From positions 1 through 64,000 of the forward strand of contig JBKBRB010000002.1 of the NCBI GenBank assembly GCA_046292465.1: DNA of 64,000 nucleotides, written 5' to 3'. How positions within the stretch are numbered: the stretch's first letter is position 1; each line of letters begins with the position of its first letter. Origin of the DNA: JANWWM01 sp046292465 (lineage in GTDB: Bacteria; Bacteroidota; Chlorobiia; Chlorobiales; Thermochlorobacteraceae). The position numbers and the translations under genes are program-made. Shown here piece after piece: positions 9,401 to 17,939 of the stretch. The notes beneath the pieces were generated by a model that had not been told where the DNA came from, made no database searches, and saw only the letters and a list, made by a program, of their open reading frames with translations.

Positions 9401-10668
9401 ATGATATTGAAGCGTCCCAAGCCCCCTTCGGCTGTGAGCACTGGTGTACCAAATGCATCTCCGGGGGCGTCGCCGCTTCCAAACCTGTTGTAGTCGTTGT
9501 CGTTGTCAATGCCATCAAACGGGTTGCCAGGGCTTTCCAAAAAAGCTAATCCTGCGTAGCCCACGGGATACTGATTGTTCCAGAGTGCGTCGACTTCGCC
9601 GTTGGGATTGTAGGTGTAAGTAATAGTGTTTGCTTGGTCAAAGACCGATTTATTGGCTTGGAACACTCTTCCGACGGCGGTTCCAACGATGGAGCCGAAC
9701 ACAACCTTTTCATAATCGAACTCGCTGATGTTTTTAATGTCGTAAATCCAAAAGAGGTTATCTTGGGCAAGGAAGTTTGACCATTGTAAGCCGCGCTGTT
9801 TGACTTGAAACCCGACGCCTGCTCTTGTTGGGTCGGTGAGGGGATTCGGACGGAAATCAAATTCGTTGAGCCAGCGTCGGTCGGTTGCGTCATCGTAGAC
9901 GACGTAACTTTCTTGGTCGGCATTGAAGATGCCGCGTCCGAAGTAGCCATTCCACTGAACTCTGCCGTTTTCATCGCGCCACGTTGGCTGGTCGGGCCAA
10001 ACGGGCGGCCATGAATTTGGAATATGGCTCATGGCTGGGTATTCTTGATTTGGATTGAAAAATCCTTCAACAGGCTGTAAGCCTTCAAACACCCCATTGA
10101 CGATGCGGTATGGCGAGCCTCTCGGTCCTTGATGCACAGTTACATATCGCGCGGTGATGGTTGCCTCGACTGCAGGGTCAGGTTGCCCGTCGCCGTCAGC
10201 GTCAAAATCAATTCGCCTTAAACTCACTGCATTTTGAAATGGCGAGTCGCTTGGTTGTGGAATTTCTTGATTTGCTTTTCGCTCAGGGGTACGGTCGCCG
10301 CGCCATCGTGTGCCACGTGTTGCTGTGGTATCACGATTGTTATAGACGAAGGTGTCGACAAAGGTCTTTTCTACCCCCATGATTACATTGAGGTCAAAAA
10401 TGTATTCGTTTTCATTGACAGGCCATGCGTAGGTTGGAAGCGTTGGGGCAATGAAGGTTTTCGAGCCGCTCAATCCGTCGTTTTGGAATTTCGTTTTGAT
10501 TCGATTGCCGTTGTGCAAGCCAACCCGACGATTGGCGATGTTGCTTCGAAGATTGAGCGGAATGTTGCCGTCTTGTGCCAAAATTTCAAGGAGGAACGGT
10601 GCAATCATTAAAAATGAAAGGAGCATCAACAGCGACTTTCCGCCGATTTTTTGACGATTGAACTTCAT
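6469..10668 (-). CDS. Very large secreted protein with Asp-rich calcium-type motifs and a C-terminal sorting-like domain
   Basis: The start chosen at 10668 (MKFNRQKIGGKSLLMLLSFL) gives a signal peptide ending at ILAQ and a protein of 1399 aa. An ATG at 10746, overlapping the TonB-receptor stop as TAATG, would add 26 residues. Asp-rich motifs recur (DGIDNDNDYN, DDNYNGLIDEDY, DGLDNNRNW, DGIDNNGDNVIDDY), like the calcium loops of thrombospondin-3 or dockerin-type repeats. A fibronectin-III-like unit follows PEPTLTVVPGDRKVTLYW. The C-terminus (VKVFPNPYIVAN, STIRIYTIRGELIRTL, LDIAYGVYLYHIDAPG, GKFAVIK) matches the layout of a T9SS sorting domain but lacks the NYPNPFN core. It is encoded between the receptor and the PorV-like gene, so a surface partner of the receptor is likely. 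Confidence 0.75.
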   Translation of the reverse strand: MKFNRQKIGGKSLLMLLSFLMIAPFLLEILAQDGNIPLNLRSNIANRRVGLHNGNRIKTKFQNDGLSGSKTFIAPTLPTYAWPVNENEYIFDLNVIMGVEKTFVDTFVYNNRDTTATRGTRWRGDRTPERKANQEIPQPSDSPFQNAVSLRRIDFDADGDGQPDPAVEATITARYVTVHQGPRGSPYRIVNGVFEGLQPVEGFFNPNQEYPAMSHIPNSWPPVWPDQPTWRDENGRVQWNGYFGRGIFNADQESYVVYDDATDRRWLNEFDFRPNPLTDPTRAGVGFQVKQRGLQWSNFLAQDNLFWIYDIKNISEFDYEKVVFGSIVGTAVGRVFQANKSVFDQANTITYTYNPNGEVDALWNNQYPVGYAGLAFLESPGNPFDGIDNDNDYNRFGSGDAPGDAFGTPVLTAEGGLGRFNIIQGDSMSVVSRTGFDFYETEYIPDRGIRRGGNAMRIIQPGDTLIRITRADTFTTAMAAAGYNAINNRITYYKRDFVVMPQSGSIQITSLGRTKTVSVGDTLREITGNLIDDNYNGLIDEDYFLHVRRLKTRVDINNNDAVSYQPDSILHFKNYFILARQGVEAMNDFRLFPMIDERRDDGLDNNRNWVSFTDDVGKDGRPNTNDFGERDGRPTAGESGLDAVDVNESDQIGLTSFKLDLSSRPFMNNSADLWRITQPGLFDTLQPPQDYDYTYGTGYFPLGRNQVERFSISVVMGENARAVLTNTDIVKQIYDNNYNFAGPPKPEPTLTVVPGDRKVTLYWTNDAEDYFDTFINRKITGGQFRSPLAKTFEGYKIYKSTDPNFLDPLVISGGQGEQNLRRKPVAQFDKIDGVFGYFPMNSRSLLQQSRGVSFYLGDETGLQHVWTDNDVQNGRTYYYAVVAYSKGYIDPVNPEGSIFPSENSFGAAPDSRGRLILSQNAAVAVPRATQAGLVNAEGSGELQPYPNNRSNGKLFFNVVNPRRLTSERKLKVEFVSTANDGIDNNGDNVIDDYREQLEEVTSFFRVIDTTSATPDTIIKQSGLVQGVFLRFLGDEDVYRLTPNGDRIYEATEETRLIDETGVFLTIRNNGVRATPDTIASRWNVNLAPDSLPNFFVRPVNDSAGVIPIVGVDVRAKGLSRIPDDYAIVIKPINGARSDTARLNFVIGGELEISGVPTNFEVINLTRNRKMRYFIDPTSDTIPITGGGSTSTPYIGQTPAKRTEIYLLVQDTYNPTVTDSLFSWFISVGYNPRYRPQVGDTLFLRFQKPILGGDTYGVSIKPAAQDDNRAKDALANVKVFPNPYIVANVAESDLPAGARGRGERKLFFKNVPLNSTIRIYTIRGELIRTLKADNPTGTSSTGQAWGEKDGGESGTFAYPSSQVEWNLKTSENLDIAYGVYLYHIDAPGIGTKTGKFAVIK

Positions 10669-10745
10669 TTTTACTGTATGAATGTTGTTGGATAGCATGC
10701 CTTTTGGTTCAAATTTCGTTTGTGAAAGTTCATTAGAGTTTTGCA

Positions 10746-13700
10746 TTAGAAATAGAGCGATACACCTGAAAGGATTTGACGTGGCGGCGCAAAGTTTTGC
10801 GGTTGCCTCAAAAAGTCGCTCGGCGAATTGACGCTTGACGCAACGAAGGTATTTCGCAAAACCAAGTCGGGCGTTAGTTGTGCAAACGGGAATAAGCCAC
10901 TTTGATTTCCAGCATCAAAGAGGTTATAGATTTGCACAAAGAATCCAACATCATACTTGTCGATTTTGAAGATTTTTTGTGCGCGCATATCGACGGTAAA
11001 GGTTGCTGGCAACAAGCGCGAGTTCGTTACGATTTCGCCTCGACTTCCGCGCGTGAGAATGGGAAATGGCGCGTTTAGGTCAGGCGTATAAGGAAAGCCA
11101 CTTCCGTAGCGCATGATGCTGGAGATTTCCCACCCCTCAATCGTGTATGCCGCCGTAATGTTGAGCGTGTGGCGTTGGTCCCAATCAAGCGGAATTAATC
11201 GAGTCGGCAGAATCGGGTTTTCGGGATTGGCTTGAATGGCAAACGCCGCCGCTTGCGGGTCAGATGCATTGCCTTGTGCCACTTGGAAGGTGTAATCGAC
11301 ACCGAAGTTGAACCCACTCGTGAATCGTTTATTGACGGAGATGGTCAAACCGCGCACGAGCGCGTAGTCGGTATTGACAAACTTGGTATAAGCGCGTCCA
11401 TCGAAGAATTGCTGAATAAATGCTGTGCCGTTGAGGTTACGAATATCGTTGAAGTAAAGCGCGACATCGACGGAAATATCATTTCCAAATTGTTGTTGCA
11501 ATCCAAGTTCGCCTTTGATAGTTTTTTGTGGCTTGAGGTCGGCATTTCCAAACGGTCCGCTCACGCCTGCTGCGCTTTGTCGGAAATACGGATTGCGATA
11601 AAGGAATTCAAAGTTCGGAATTTGGAACACTTGTCCGTAGAAGAGGCGCAAAATGCCTTGTTCCGTAACGGGAAACGCCATGCCCAGACGCGGCGAGAGT
11701 TGCCATTTAACCGACGCTTTGCGATAATTTTCGCGCAAAAGCCGCTCACCATTTTCGCGATACGCGCGAAGCACATCGGGGTCGCCAGGTCGGAACTCGA
11801 TGAAGTTTCCGTTTGCATCCCTTGGGCGGTTTTGGTCTTTGATGGGGTTGTAAAGGCTTGGGTCGCTTGGGTCTTTGGGCACAATGCCGTCGGGCTCAAA
11901 CAAATCGAGGCGCAAGCCGATATTGACGATGAAGTTATTGATTTCAAACTTGTCTTGAACGTAGGCGGCAAATTCAATCGGGCGTCGGTCGTAGTACTCA
12001 TAGCCTTCTTCGGCAAGTTGTGCGCGGCGAATCCCTGGTCTCACATTTCCCGATTCATCGGTGAAAAATGGCACGGCAGCACTCAGAGCGCGCTCGTCGG
12101 TGAGCAATGCTTGGTTTTCAAACTGCAATCGGTGAAATTTTACATCGAAGCCTGTCTTAATCAAGTTGTTCTTATCGATTTGAGAAGTGATATCGCCTTT
12201 GACGTTGAGTGTTCTTGTCGAGCGTTCAAAAAAGTTAGTTGACTTGCCTGCCACTAAAAATTCAAATCCGTTTTGTGCTTGTCCAGGTGAGAAGAATCCG
12301 CCGGGTATCGGACCGTTGAACCCACTGGCTATGTAGCGCGGGTCGAGCAAATCTTCATAAAGGTAACTGGCTTCTCTTGCACGCAAGAGCGAAACGCCGA
12401 ATGTATAGAAGGTTGAACTGCTCAGCGTGTGGGTAGCATTGAGTATTGCTGTGTAGGAGTTCCTGAAATTTTTCGGTTGGGAATACGGAATATATGATGC
12501 ACTGAAATTGAAGTTTTGGAATTCTTCATCGGAGTATAAAAACTGTCCGCTGATTTTGAAGGTGCCGACAGGGCGATAGGTTAGCTTGCCCATTCCTGAG
12601 AACTTGCGATAGGCGTTCATAGGCACGAAACTTCGGTCGCCAAACGCAAATCGGCCAAAATCATCATCGGTGCGGAGGGCTTGGTAGATTCGGGTTGAAT
12701 TTTGAAGCAGTAAGCCTGTATTTGGATCGACTGGATAGGCAAACAACTTTTGTCTGTAATTTTCACGCGAAAGGGTCGCGTCGCGTGCCAGTTCACGTTG
12801 GTAGAAGTTTTCAAAATCAGGGCTGTTGAGAAAGGCTTCCAAACTTGGTGCAGTCGTTAAAAATCCACCGAATTGGTTGCCTGTGTATTCGCTTGCCGGC
12901 AGCACATCGCCAGGTCTGTATACATTTTGTCCGTAGAATCGTCCTTCATCCTCGAAGTATCGCGCATTGATGAAGAAGCTCATGGTTTCGCGCATGCCGG
13001 GCATCGGTCCGCTGAAACTACCTTGAATATCACGCGAGGCAATGGGGCTAATGGAATTGATGTTGGGGAAAAGCGAGGAGCGTCCGCTAACATAGTCGCC
13101 GAAAAAGGTTTGAAGCGAGCCTTCATATTTTGAGCCGCCGTCTTTGGTGACGATATTCACAATGCCTGCCATCGCTTGTCCATACTCGGCGTTGTATCCG
13201 CCCGTGAGCAACTCCAGTTCCTGAATGGCTTGCGACTCGACGCCGATGTTGTTGACGCCACGACTTCGGTTGCCGTCATAGACGTCATTAACGGCAAACC
13301 CGTCAACAATGTAAGCGACTTCTCCGCGTCTGCCGCCGCGCACTGTTCCTCCAATAACACCGCCTTGAATTTCCAAGACTTGCGACGGATTTTGAATCGG
13401 CAGCGCACGAATCTCTTCTGAACCCACCGCAGCACGCGTTGCCGTCATGTCTTTAATGACCAACGGACGCTCTGCCGTAACCACCACTTCCGCCGATTGA
13501 ATTTCCTCAGCACCCATTTTGAAATCGGCTCTCGATGTCAAATCCACACTCACTTTAATGTTCTTGACCAATTTTGGTTGATAGCCCACATATGTGGCTC
13601 GCACTTCATAAACGCCCGGCGGCACGTTGAGAATCACATAGTTGCCATCAAAATCTGTCTTCGCGCCTAACTTCGTACCCACCACAATCACTGTTGCCCC

Positions 13701-13862
13701 AATCAGCGGCTCGCCTGTGTTAGCATCCGTAACCGTTCCTGCTATTTTTCCTGTTGTGCCTGCAAGCAGCGGCGAACTAATTGTTTGCATTAGCCATGCC
13801 ACCATTACCAACACGGTGAGCATTGCCTTTTGAGTCGACCATGTTTGTATTGCTTTCATCAT
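10746..13862 (-). CDS. TonB-dependent outer membrane receptor with carboxypeptidase-regulatory N-domain
   Basis: The start at 13862 (or 13859, MKAIQTWSTQKAML) gives a signal peptide ending near LLAG. The longer frame to 14051 adds 63 unlikely residues. Next comes a carboxypeptidase-regulatory-like domain (GKIAGTVTDANTGEPLIGATVIV, then DGNYVILNVPPGVYEV), which usually sits in front of SusC-type receptors. The plug domain follows: VVVTAERPLV, IQGGVIGGTVRGGRRGEVAYIVDGF, and VNIVTKDGG. The remaining 800 residues form the barrel, ending in ILSGVSLYF with a C-terminal phenylalanine. No SusD homologue is next to it; the following gene encodes the large Asp-rich protein. The ligand is unknown, but the ABC genes further along point to a sugar or oligosaccharide. 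Confidence 0.9.
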   Translation of the reverse strand: MMKAIQTWSTQKAMLTVLVMVAWLMQTISSPLLAGTTGKIAGTVTDANTGEPLIGATVIVVGTKLGAKTDFDGNYVILNVPPGVYEVRATYVGYQPKLVKNIKVSVDLTSRADFKMGAEEIQSAEVVVTAERPLVIKDMTATRAAVGSEEIRALPIQNPSQVLEIQGGVIGGTVRGGRRGEVAYIVDGFAVNDVYDGNRSRGVNNIGVESQAIQELELLTGGYNAEYGQAMAGIVNIVTKDGGSKYEGSLQTFFGDYVSGRSSLFPNINSISPIASRDIQGSFSGPMPGMRETMSFFINARYFEDEGRFYGQNVYRPGDVLPASEYTGNQFGGFLTTAPSLEAFLNSPDFENFYQRELARDATLSRENYRQKLFAYPVDPNTGLLLQNSTRIYQALRTDDDFGRFAFGDRSFVPMNAYRKFSGMGKLTYRPVGTFKISGQFLYSDEEFQNFNFSASYIPYSQPKNFRNSYTAILNATHTLSSSTFYTFGVSLLRAREASYLYEDLLDPRYIASGFNGPIPGGFFSPGQAQNGFEFLVAGKSTNFFERSTRTLNVKGDITSQIDKNNLIKTGFDVKFHRLQFENQALLTDERALSAAVPFFTDESGNVRPGIRRAQLAEEGYEYYDRRPIEFAAYVQDKFEINNFIVNIGLRLDLFEPDGIVPKDPSDPSLYNPIKDQNRPRDANGNFIEFRPGDPDVLRAYRENGERLLRENYRKASVKWQLSPRLGMAFPVTEQGILRLFYGQVFQIPNFEFLYRNPYFRQSAAGVSGPFGNADLKPQKTIKGELGLQQQFGNDISVDVALYFNDIRNLNGTAFIQQFFDGRAYTKFVNTDYALVRGLTISVNKRFTSGFNFGVDYTFQVAQGNASDPQAAAFAIQANPENPILPTRLIPLDWDQRHTLNITAAYTIEGWEISSIMRYGSGFPYTPDLNAPFPILTRGSRGEIVTNSRLLPATFTVDMRAQKIFKIDKYDVGFFVQIYNLFDAGNQSGLFPFAQLTPDLVLRNTFVASSVNSPSDFLRQPQNFAPPRQILSGVSLYF

Positions 13863-14269
13863 ATGGAATAAAAATGCGTCGCACACACCCCATTGGACCG
13901 TGCGTTCGTTTGTTTTTTGATGTTCTGAGTAATTGAAACTCGATGAGTGCCGAAGATGAGACAAACCACCAAATCGATGTTTTTTCAGAGGAGAACAAAC
14001 TGCTTGATTAGGGCGATGATTGAACTTCTTAAACTTTTGACTCATTGCCATTGGAACTACTAACTTACAAGGTTATATCGCCGCATCGGTGAATGTTTTG
14101 GTTCAGGTATGTTATGCTGTGCGGCTGATACGCAAAACAATTGTTGTGTAATTTTGACTTGCTTTAAGCGCTGCATTTTACGTCTTCTCTCCCAAAAAAA
14201 AAAGCCTTAAAAGGGCATTTTTTACTAAATCGTTTAACTGCCTTTCGTTCAACTTGGTTTTCCAAAACG
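13863..14269. other. Intergenic region upstream of the TonB receptor gene
   Basis: About 400 bp without a convincing gene. It holds the doxX terminator (14193-14216) and presumably the promoter and leader of the receptor operon. I recognise no riboswitch or clear promoter box. The open frame running to 14051 in phase with the receptor has low-complexity, non-signal-like content and I do not count it. Confidence 0.5.
14193..14216 (-). terminator. Rho-independent terminator after doxX
   Basis: On the minus strand GCCCT and AGGC-type arms (14204-14216) form a short stem with a 3-nt loop. It is followed by about ten T (complement of the A-run at 14194-14203). It lies 54 bp beyond the doxX stop, so it probably ends the egtB-egtD-doxX transcript. 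A shorter T-run on the other side might let it work in both directions. Confidence 0.65.
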
Positions 14270-14683
14270 CTATGACTTACCTGCGATTGTTCTTTCAATG
14301 CTGAACGCTCCGGCGCCCGATAAAAACAAGACAAGCGAGAGCATCGCATAGGTTAGAGGCAGTTCTTGTTTTGTGAAAGGCTCTGCGCCGTGTGCAACGA
14401 AACCTGCCACCAGCATTGTAATCAGCACGAGCATCAATGCAGGGCGTGTTAAAAATCCAATCACAATCAATATCCCGCCAAAGAACTCTGCTCCCCCTGC
14501 AAGCGCTGCCATAACGCTTGGCGCCGGAAAGCCAAACTTTGTTAGATACTCGATAAAGCCTGCATTGTTTGTAAACACCTTTGGGAATCCGTGATAGATC
14601 ATCATTGCACCAAGCCACAGGCGCAAGAGCAAAATCGCCCCGTCAATCGTGATAGGTCTTGAACCGCTTTTGAAGCGCAACAT
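14270..14683 (-). CDS. DoxX family membrane protein
   Basis: This 137-aa, four-helix inner-membrane protein has the DoxX pattern: LLLRLWLGAMMIYHGFPKVF, GFPAPSVMAALAGGAEFFGGILIVIGFLTRPAL, and LPLTYAMLSLVLFLSGAGAFSIER. DoxX proteins are small quinone-linked or redox-partner membrane proteins; in mycobacteria one acts with superoxide dismutase and a thiol oxidoreductase. Here it is last in a run with the ergothioneine genes egtB and egtD, 22 bp from egtD. That would fit oxidative-stress defence. The link is from position only. Confidence 0.85.
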   Translation of the reverse strand: MLRFKSGSRPITIDGAILLLRLWLGAMMIYHGFPKVFTNNAGFIEYLTKFGFPAPSVMAALAGGAEFFGGILIVIGFLTRPALMLVLITMLVAGFVAHGAEPFTKQELPLTYAMLSLVLFLSGAGAFSIERTIAGKS

Positions 14684-14704
14684 TAGTGAAGTTTGTTGTT
14701 GGAT

Positions 14705-15685
14705 TTATTTAACGACACGCCAAAGTGAGTCGGCAAAATACTGCCTTGAATCTTTGAAGGTCTCTACAATTTCAAAGCCTGTTTCGTGTGCGAGTTCTCT
14801 GATGGAAGTGTCTGAAAATTTGTAGGAGCGTTCGGTAAAAATTGCCTCGTAAGGCTCGAAGCGATACGTGGTTTTAAGCGCGTCAATATAGACTTCTTGC
14901 GCCTCCAAGCTTATCAGATAACTTTCCATCGCGCTTTCTTTGGGGTTATAGATTTCGTGGTGATAAAATTTTTCAACGTCGAATGTGCCGCCAAGTTCGC
15001 GATTAATTCGGTGCAAAAGGTTGAGATTGAAGGCTTTCGTAATGCCTTCTTTATCGTCGTAAGCGGCTTGCATGGTTTTGATGTCTTTTTTCAAATCAAA
15101 TCCGATGAGCGCGAAGTCGCCTTTGTTCAAGCCGTGCCACAAGGTTTTCAGAAAGAGTTTCATTTCAGGAAATGAAAAATTGCCGATGCTCGATCCTAAG
15201 AAGAGCAGCACGGTTCTCGTCTCGGAAAACATGTCAATTTCTGAAACGCTCGACGCATATTCAGCAGAGTGGCTTTGAACCGATAGCGTCGGAAATTGCT
15301 CGGAGAGCGAAAGTTCGAGTTCCGAGAGTGCCGATTCCGAAATGTCAATCGGCACGTAGTGGAAGTCTAATCCTTTGGCAAGAAAATGCTCTAAAAGAAT
15401 TTTCGTTTTCTCACCATCGCCCGCGCCCATTTCCACTAAGGCAAACGGCTCTGATGCGAAGTATTGCGATAAGGATTCTTTATGTGTCTTCAAGATTTCG
15501 GTTTCGGCGCGGGTGAGGTAGTATTCGGTCAGTTCGGTGATGCGCTGAAAGAGTTTGCTTCCGTTTTCGTCATAAAAATACTTGCTTGGAATAAACTTCT
15601 GCAGCGCGGAAAGCCCGAGATGAACATCCAGCGCAAAGGCGCGCCGCTGGTCTTGAGTCGCATTTGAGAAGGTAAAGTAGGACAT
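14705..15685 (-). CDS. egtD: L-histidine N(alpha)-methyltransferase EgtD
   Basis: EgtD transfers three methyl groups from S-adenosylmethionine to the alpha-amino group of histidine, giving hercynine, the first step to ergothioneine. The 326 residues match the usual family length. Family marks are LGLSALQKFIPSKYFYDENGSKLFQRITELTEYYLTR near the N-terminus (with Asp-Glu-Asn-Gly-Ser), LVEMGAGDGEKTKILLEHF as SAM motif I, and LLFLGSSIGNF. The gene lies 25 bp after egtB on the same strand, so the two enzymes that make hercynine and its sulfoxide conjugate are made together. A close relative without EgtB would be ambiguous; with EgtB next to it the assignment is firm. Confidence 0.93.
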   Translation of the reverse strand: MSYFTFSNATQDQRRAFALDVHLGLSALQKFIPSKYFYDENGSKLFQRITELTEYYLTRAETEILKTHKESLSQYFASEPFALVEMGAGDGEKTKILLEHFLAKGLDFHYVPIDISESALSELELSLSEQFPTLSVQSHSAEYASSVSEIDMFSETRTVLLFLGSSIGNFSFPEMKLFLKTLWHGLNKGDFALIGFDLKKDIKTMQAAYDDKEGITKAFNLNLLHRINRELGGTFDVEKFYHHEIYNPKESAMESYLISLEAQEVYIDALKTTYRFEPYEAIFTERSYKFSDTSIRELAHETGFEIVETFKDSRQYFADSLWRVVK

Positions 15686-15709
15686 CGTGTTTTCGGTTGT
15701 CAGTTGGAC

Positions 15710-16987
15710 TTATGCATTTTCCGCTAAACGCACTCCTGAAAACTGCCAGCGTTTGTCGGGGTGAAAAAAGTTTCGATAGGTTGTTCGTATGTGCATCTGT
15801 GGCGAGGCAACACTTCCGCCGCGCAAGACCATTTGATTGCTCATAAACTTACCATTGTATTCGCCGATTGCGCCACTTGCATGTTGATAGCGCGGATACG
15901 GCAAATAGGCACTGTTCGTCCATTCCCACACATTTCCTAACAGGTCGTAGAATCCTTCATGCACCTCGTCGGGCGGTTGCGGGTGCAAGCATTCTGACTC
16001 CATGAACCATTGCTTTGATAACGGCTTAGCTTGGCTTGTGGCGACTTCCCACTCGGCTTCGGTCGGCAATCGCTTCCCTTTCCAACTTGCAAAGGCTTCG
16101 GCTTCAAAATAACTGATATGGCAAACGGGCGCGTCAAGGTTCAGAGGCTCAATGCCTGCAAGCGTGTATTCCACCCATTCGCCATCACGCTTTTCCCAAT
16201 ACAGCGGCGCGTTCCAGCCTTCGCGCTGCACCCACTCCCAACCTTCAGAAAGCCAGTGTCGAAAATCTCGATAACCACCGTCCTCGATAAATTCAAGATA
16301 TTCGCGATTCGTTACAAGTCGATTTTGCAACTTAAAGTCGTCAATCCAAACCGCATGATGAGGCTGTTCGTTATCAAAGCAGAAACCTGTTCCGTTGTAG
16401 CCGATGCAATGCTTCCCGCCTGCTATGTCAATCATCTTTGATTCAATCTCGATTCCTTTTTGGCGCGGCGCATGGCAATAAGTTGGCTTTGTTGGATTTT
16501 GCGCAAGAATGAACTTAATGTCGGTGAGCAATAGCTCTTGATGCTGTTGCTCGTGGTTCAGTCCAAGCTCGAGCAGTCGAGAAAATTCGTCCCATCTTTC
16601 TTCGCTGACGGTTTGGATTAACTCATACATTGCTTCGGTAATAGCGTGCCGATACGCATAGACTTCTTTGACGGTCGGACGCGAAAGGTCGCCGCGCTTT
16701 TGACGCATCACTCTTTCCCCAAGGCTCTCGTAGTAAGAATTGAAGAGAAAATTATAGAGCGCGTGATAAGGCTTGTAGGCTGGCTGAAAAGTTTGAAGCA
16801 AGAATGTTTCCCAAAACCAAGTTACATGCCCCAAGTGCCACTTGGGCGGACTGACATCGACTATTGGTTGCACGACATAATCCTCAACTTCTAACGGTGC
16901 GCATATCGCTTCGGTTTGCTTGCGTACTGCCAAAAATCGGCTTTGATACTTGTTGCGCGCTTCTTCCATAGACAGTGTGTTTATCAT
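15710..16987 (-). CDS. egtB: Hercynine oxygenase / sulfoxide synthase EgtB
   Basis: EgtB is a mononuclear non-haem iron enzyme that uses O2 to join hercynine to a thiol donor. The N-terminal DinB-like half carries the three iron-ligand histidines in PPKWHLGHVTWFWET and LNHEQQHQELLLTD. The C-terminal half is a formylglycine-generating-enzyme (sulfatase-modifying) fold, with KRLPTEAEWEVAT, DLLGNVWEWTNS and a final FSGVRLAE. I prefer MINTLSMEEARNKYQ (16987) or the Met at 16969; the frame runs to 17017. egtA and egtC, needed when gamma-glutamylcysteine is the donor, are not in the window. Some thermophilic EgtBs use cysteine directly, and this one could as well. The enzyme needs oxygen. Confidence 0.92.
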   Translation of the reverse strand: MINTLSMEEARNKYQSRFLAVRKQTEAICAPLEVEDYVVQPIVDVSPPKWHLGHVTWFWETFLLQTFQPAYKPYHALYNFLFNSYYESLGERVMRQKRGDLSRPTVKEVYAYRHAITEAMYELIQTVSEERWDEFSRLLELGLNHEQQHQELLLTDIKFILAQNPTKPTYCHAPRQKGIEIESKMIDIAGGKHCIGYNGTGFCFDNEQPHHAVWIDDFKLQNRLVTNREYLEFIEDGGYRDFRHWLSEGWEWVQREGWNAPLYWEKRDGEWVEYTLAGIEPLNLDAPVCHISYFEAEAFASWKGKRLPTEAEWEVATSQAKPLSKQWFMESECLHPQPPDEVHEGFYDLLGNVWEWTNSAYLPYPRYQHASGAIGEYNGKFMSNQMVLRGGSVASPQMHIRTTYRNFFHPDKRWQFSGVRLAENA

Positions 16988-17087
16988 ATGCGCCTTTGAA
17001 TGGCAATGGCTTGGCATTTCGGCTACAATTACTCGAAAAGCGTTATTTTTGTTTTCAGTTCCAACTGTTCATCTGCCTATACCGACT

Positions 17088-17936
17088 ATGCTTTTTTCCG
17101 TTGCCGATGTGCAAGTGTTTGATTACGAAAAGTGGACTGCGCGTTTGCCTGTGCTCAAAGCGCAATATGCCTCAGCGCGTCCGTTTGCTCATATTGTTTT
17201 AGACGACTTTATCAACGCTGACTTTGCCAAAGCGGCATGCGACCAGTTTCCAAAACCTGATTCAGGCGAGTGGATTCAATACAAGCACATCAACGAAAAA
17301 AAACTTGGCAGGCGCGACCGCGCCACGATTCCTGATGTTCATCTTGCCATTATTGACGAACTCAACAGCCGACGCTTTGTCGAGTGGCTCTCTGAACTTA
17401 CAGGCATTAAGAACCTCATTGCAGACCCCTCGCTTGAAGGCGGTGGCTTGCACCAAACTGAGCGCGGCGGCTTTCTGAACATTCACGCTGATTTCACCAC
17501 GCACCAACATCAAAAAAATTGGGCGCGGCGTGTGAATGTGCTTCTCTATCTCAACGAATATTGGCAGGAAGATTACGGCGGACACTTGGAACTTTGGGCG
17601 CGCGATATGTCGCGGTGCGAAAAGAAAATTCTCCCAATTTTCAACCGTTGCGTGATATTCAATACCGATAGCGATTCGTATCACGGTCACCCGCACCCGC
17701 TCAATACACCACAGGGCGAAACGCGAAAATCCATCGCGCTGTATTATTTCACCGAAGAGACTTCCATTCCGAAAGCCCGTGCTACCGATTATCGCCCCCT
17801 TCCACAAGACCCAACCGGCAAACAGTTCGCCATAGTTCTCGATAATCTCGCTCTGCGCATTTATGATTTTTTCAAACGCAAGCTCGGCTTCAACGACACG
17901 TTCATCAGCAACATTTTGAAATCGCTTTCCAAATGA
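17088..17936 (+). CDS. 2-oxoglutarate/Fe(II)-dependent oxygenase (prolyl-hydroxylase-like)
   Basis: The start at 17088 (MLFSVADVQVFDYEKW) follows an open but unconvincing 46-codon extension. The double-stranded beta-helix core is easy to see: HxD iron ligands in GFLNIHADFTTH, the strand VNVLLYLNEYW, GGHLELW, the distal histidine in DSYHGHPHPL, and the 2-oxoglutarate-binding arginine in ETRKSIALYYF. Together with the N-terminal FAHIVLDDF these match bacterial prolyl-4-hydroxylase-like oxygenases. The gene is divergent from egtB with about 100 bp between them. The substrate is unknown and it could hydroxylate a protein or a small molecule. A role in ergothioneine metabolism is possible but rests only on position. 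Confidence 0.85.
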   Translation: MLFSVADVQVFDYEKWTARLPVLKAQYASARPFAHIVLDDFINADFAKAACDQFPKPDSGEWIQYKHINEKKLGRRDRATIPDVHLAIIDELNSRRFVEWLSELTGIKNLIADPSLEGGGLHQTERGGFLNIHADFTTHQHQKNWARRVNVLLYLNEYWQEDYGGHLELWARDMSRCEKKILPIFNRCVIFNTDSDSYHGHPHPLNTPQGETRKSIALYYFTEETSIPKARATDYRPLPQDPTGKQFAIVLDNLALRIYDFFKRKLGFNDTFISNILKSLSK

Positions 17937-17939
17937 ACT

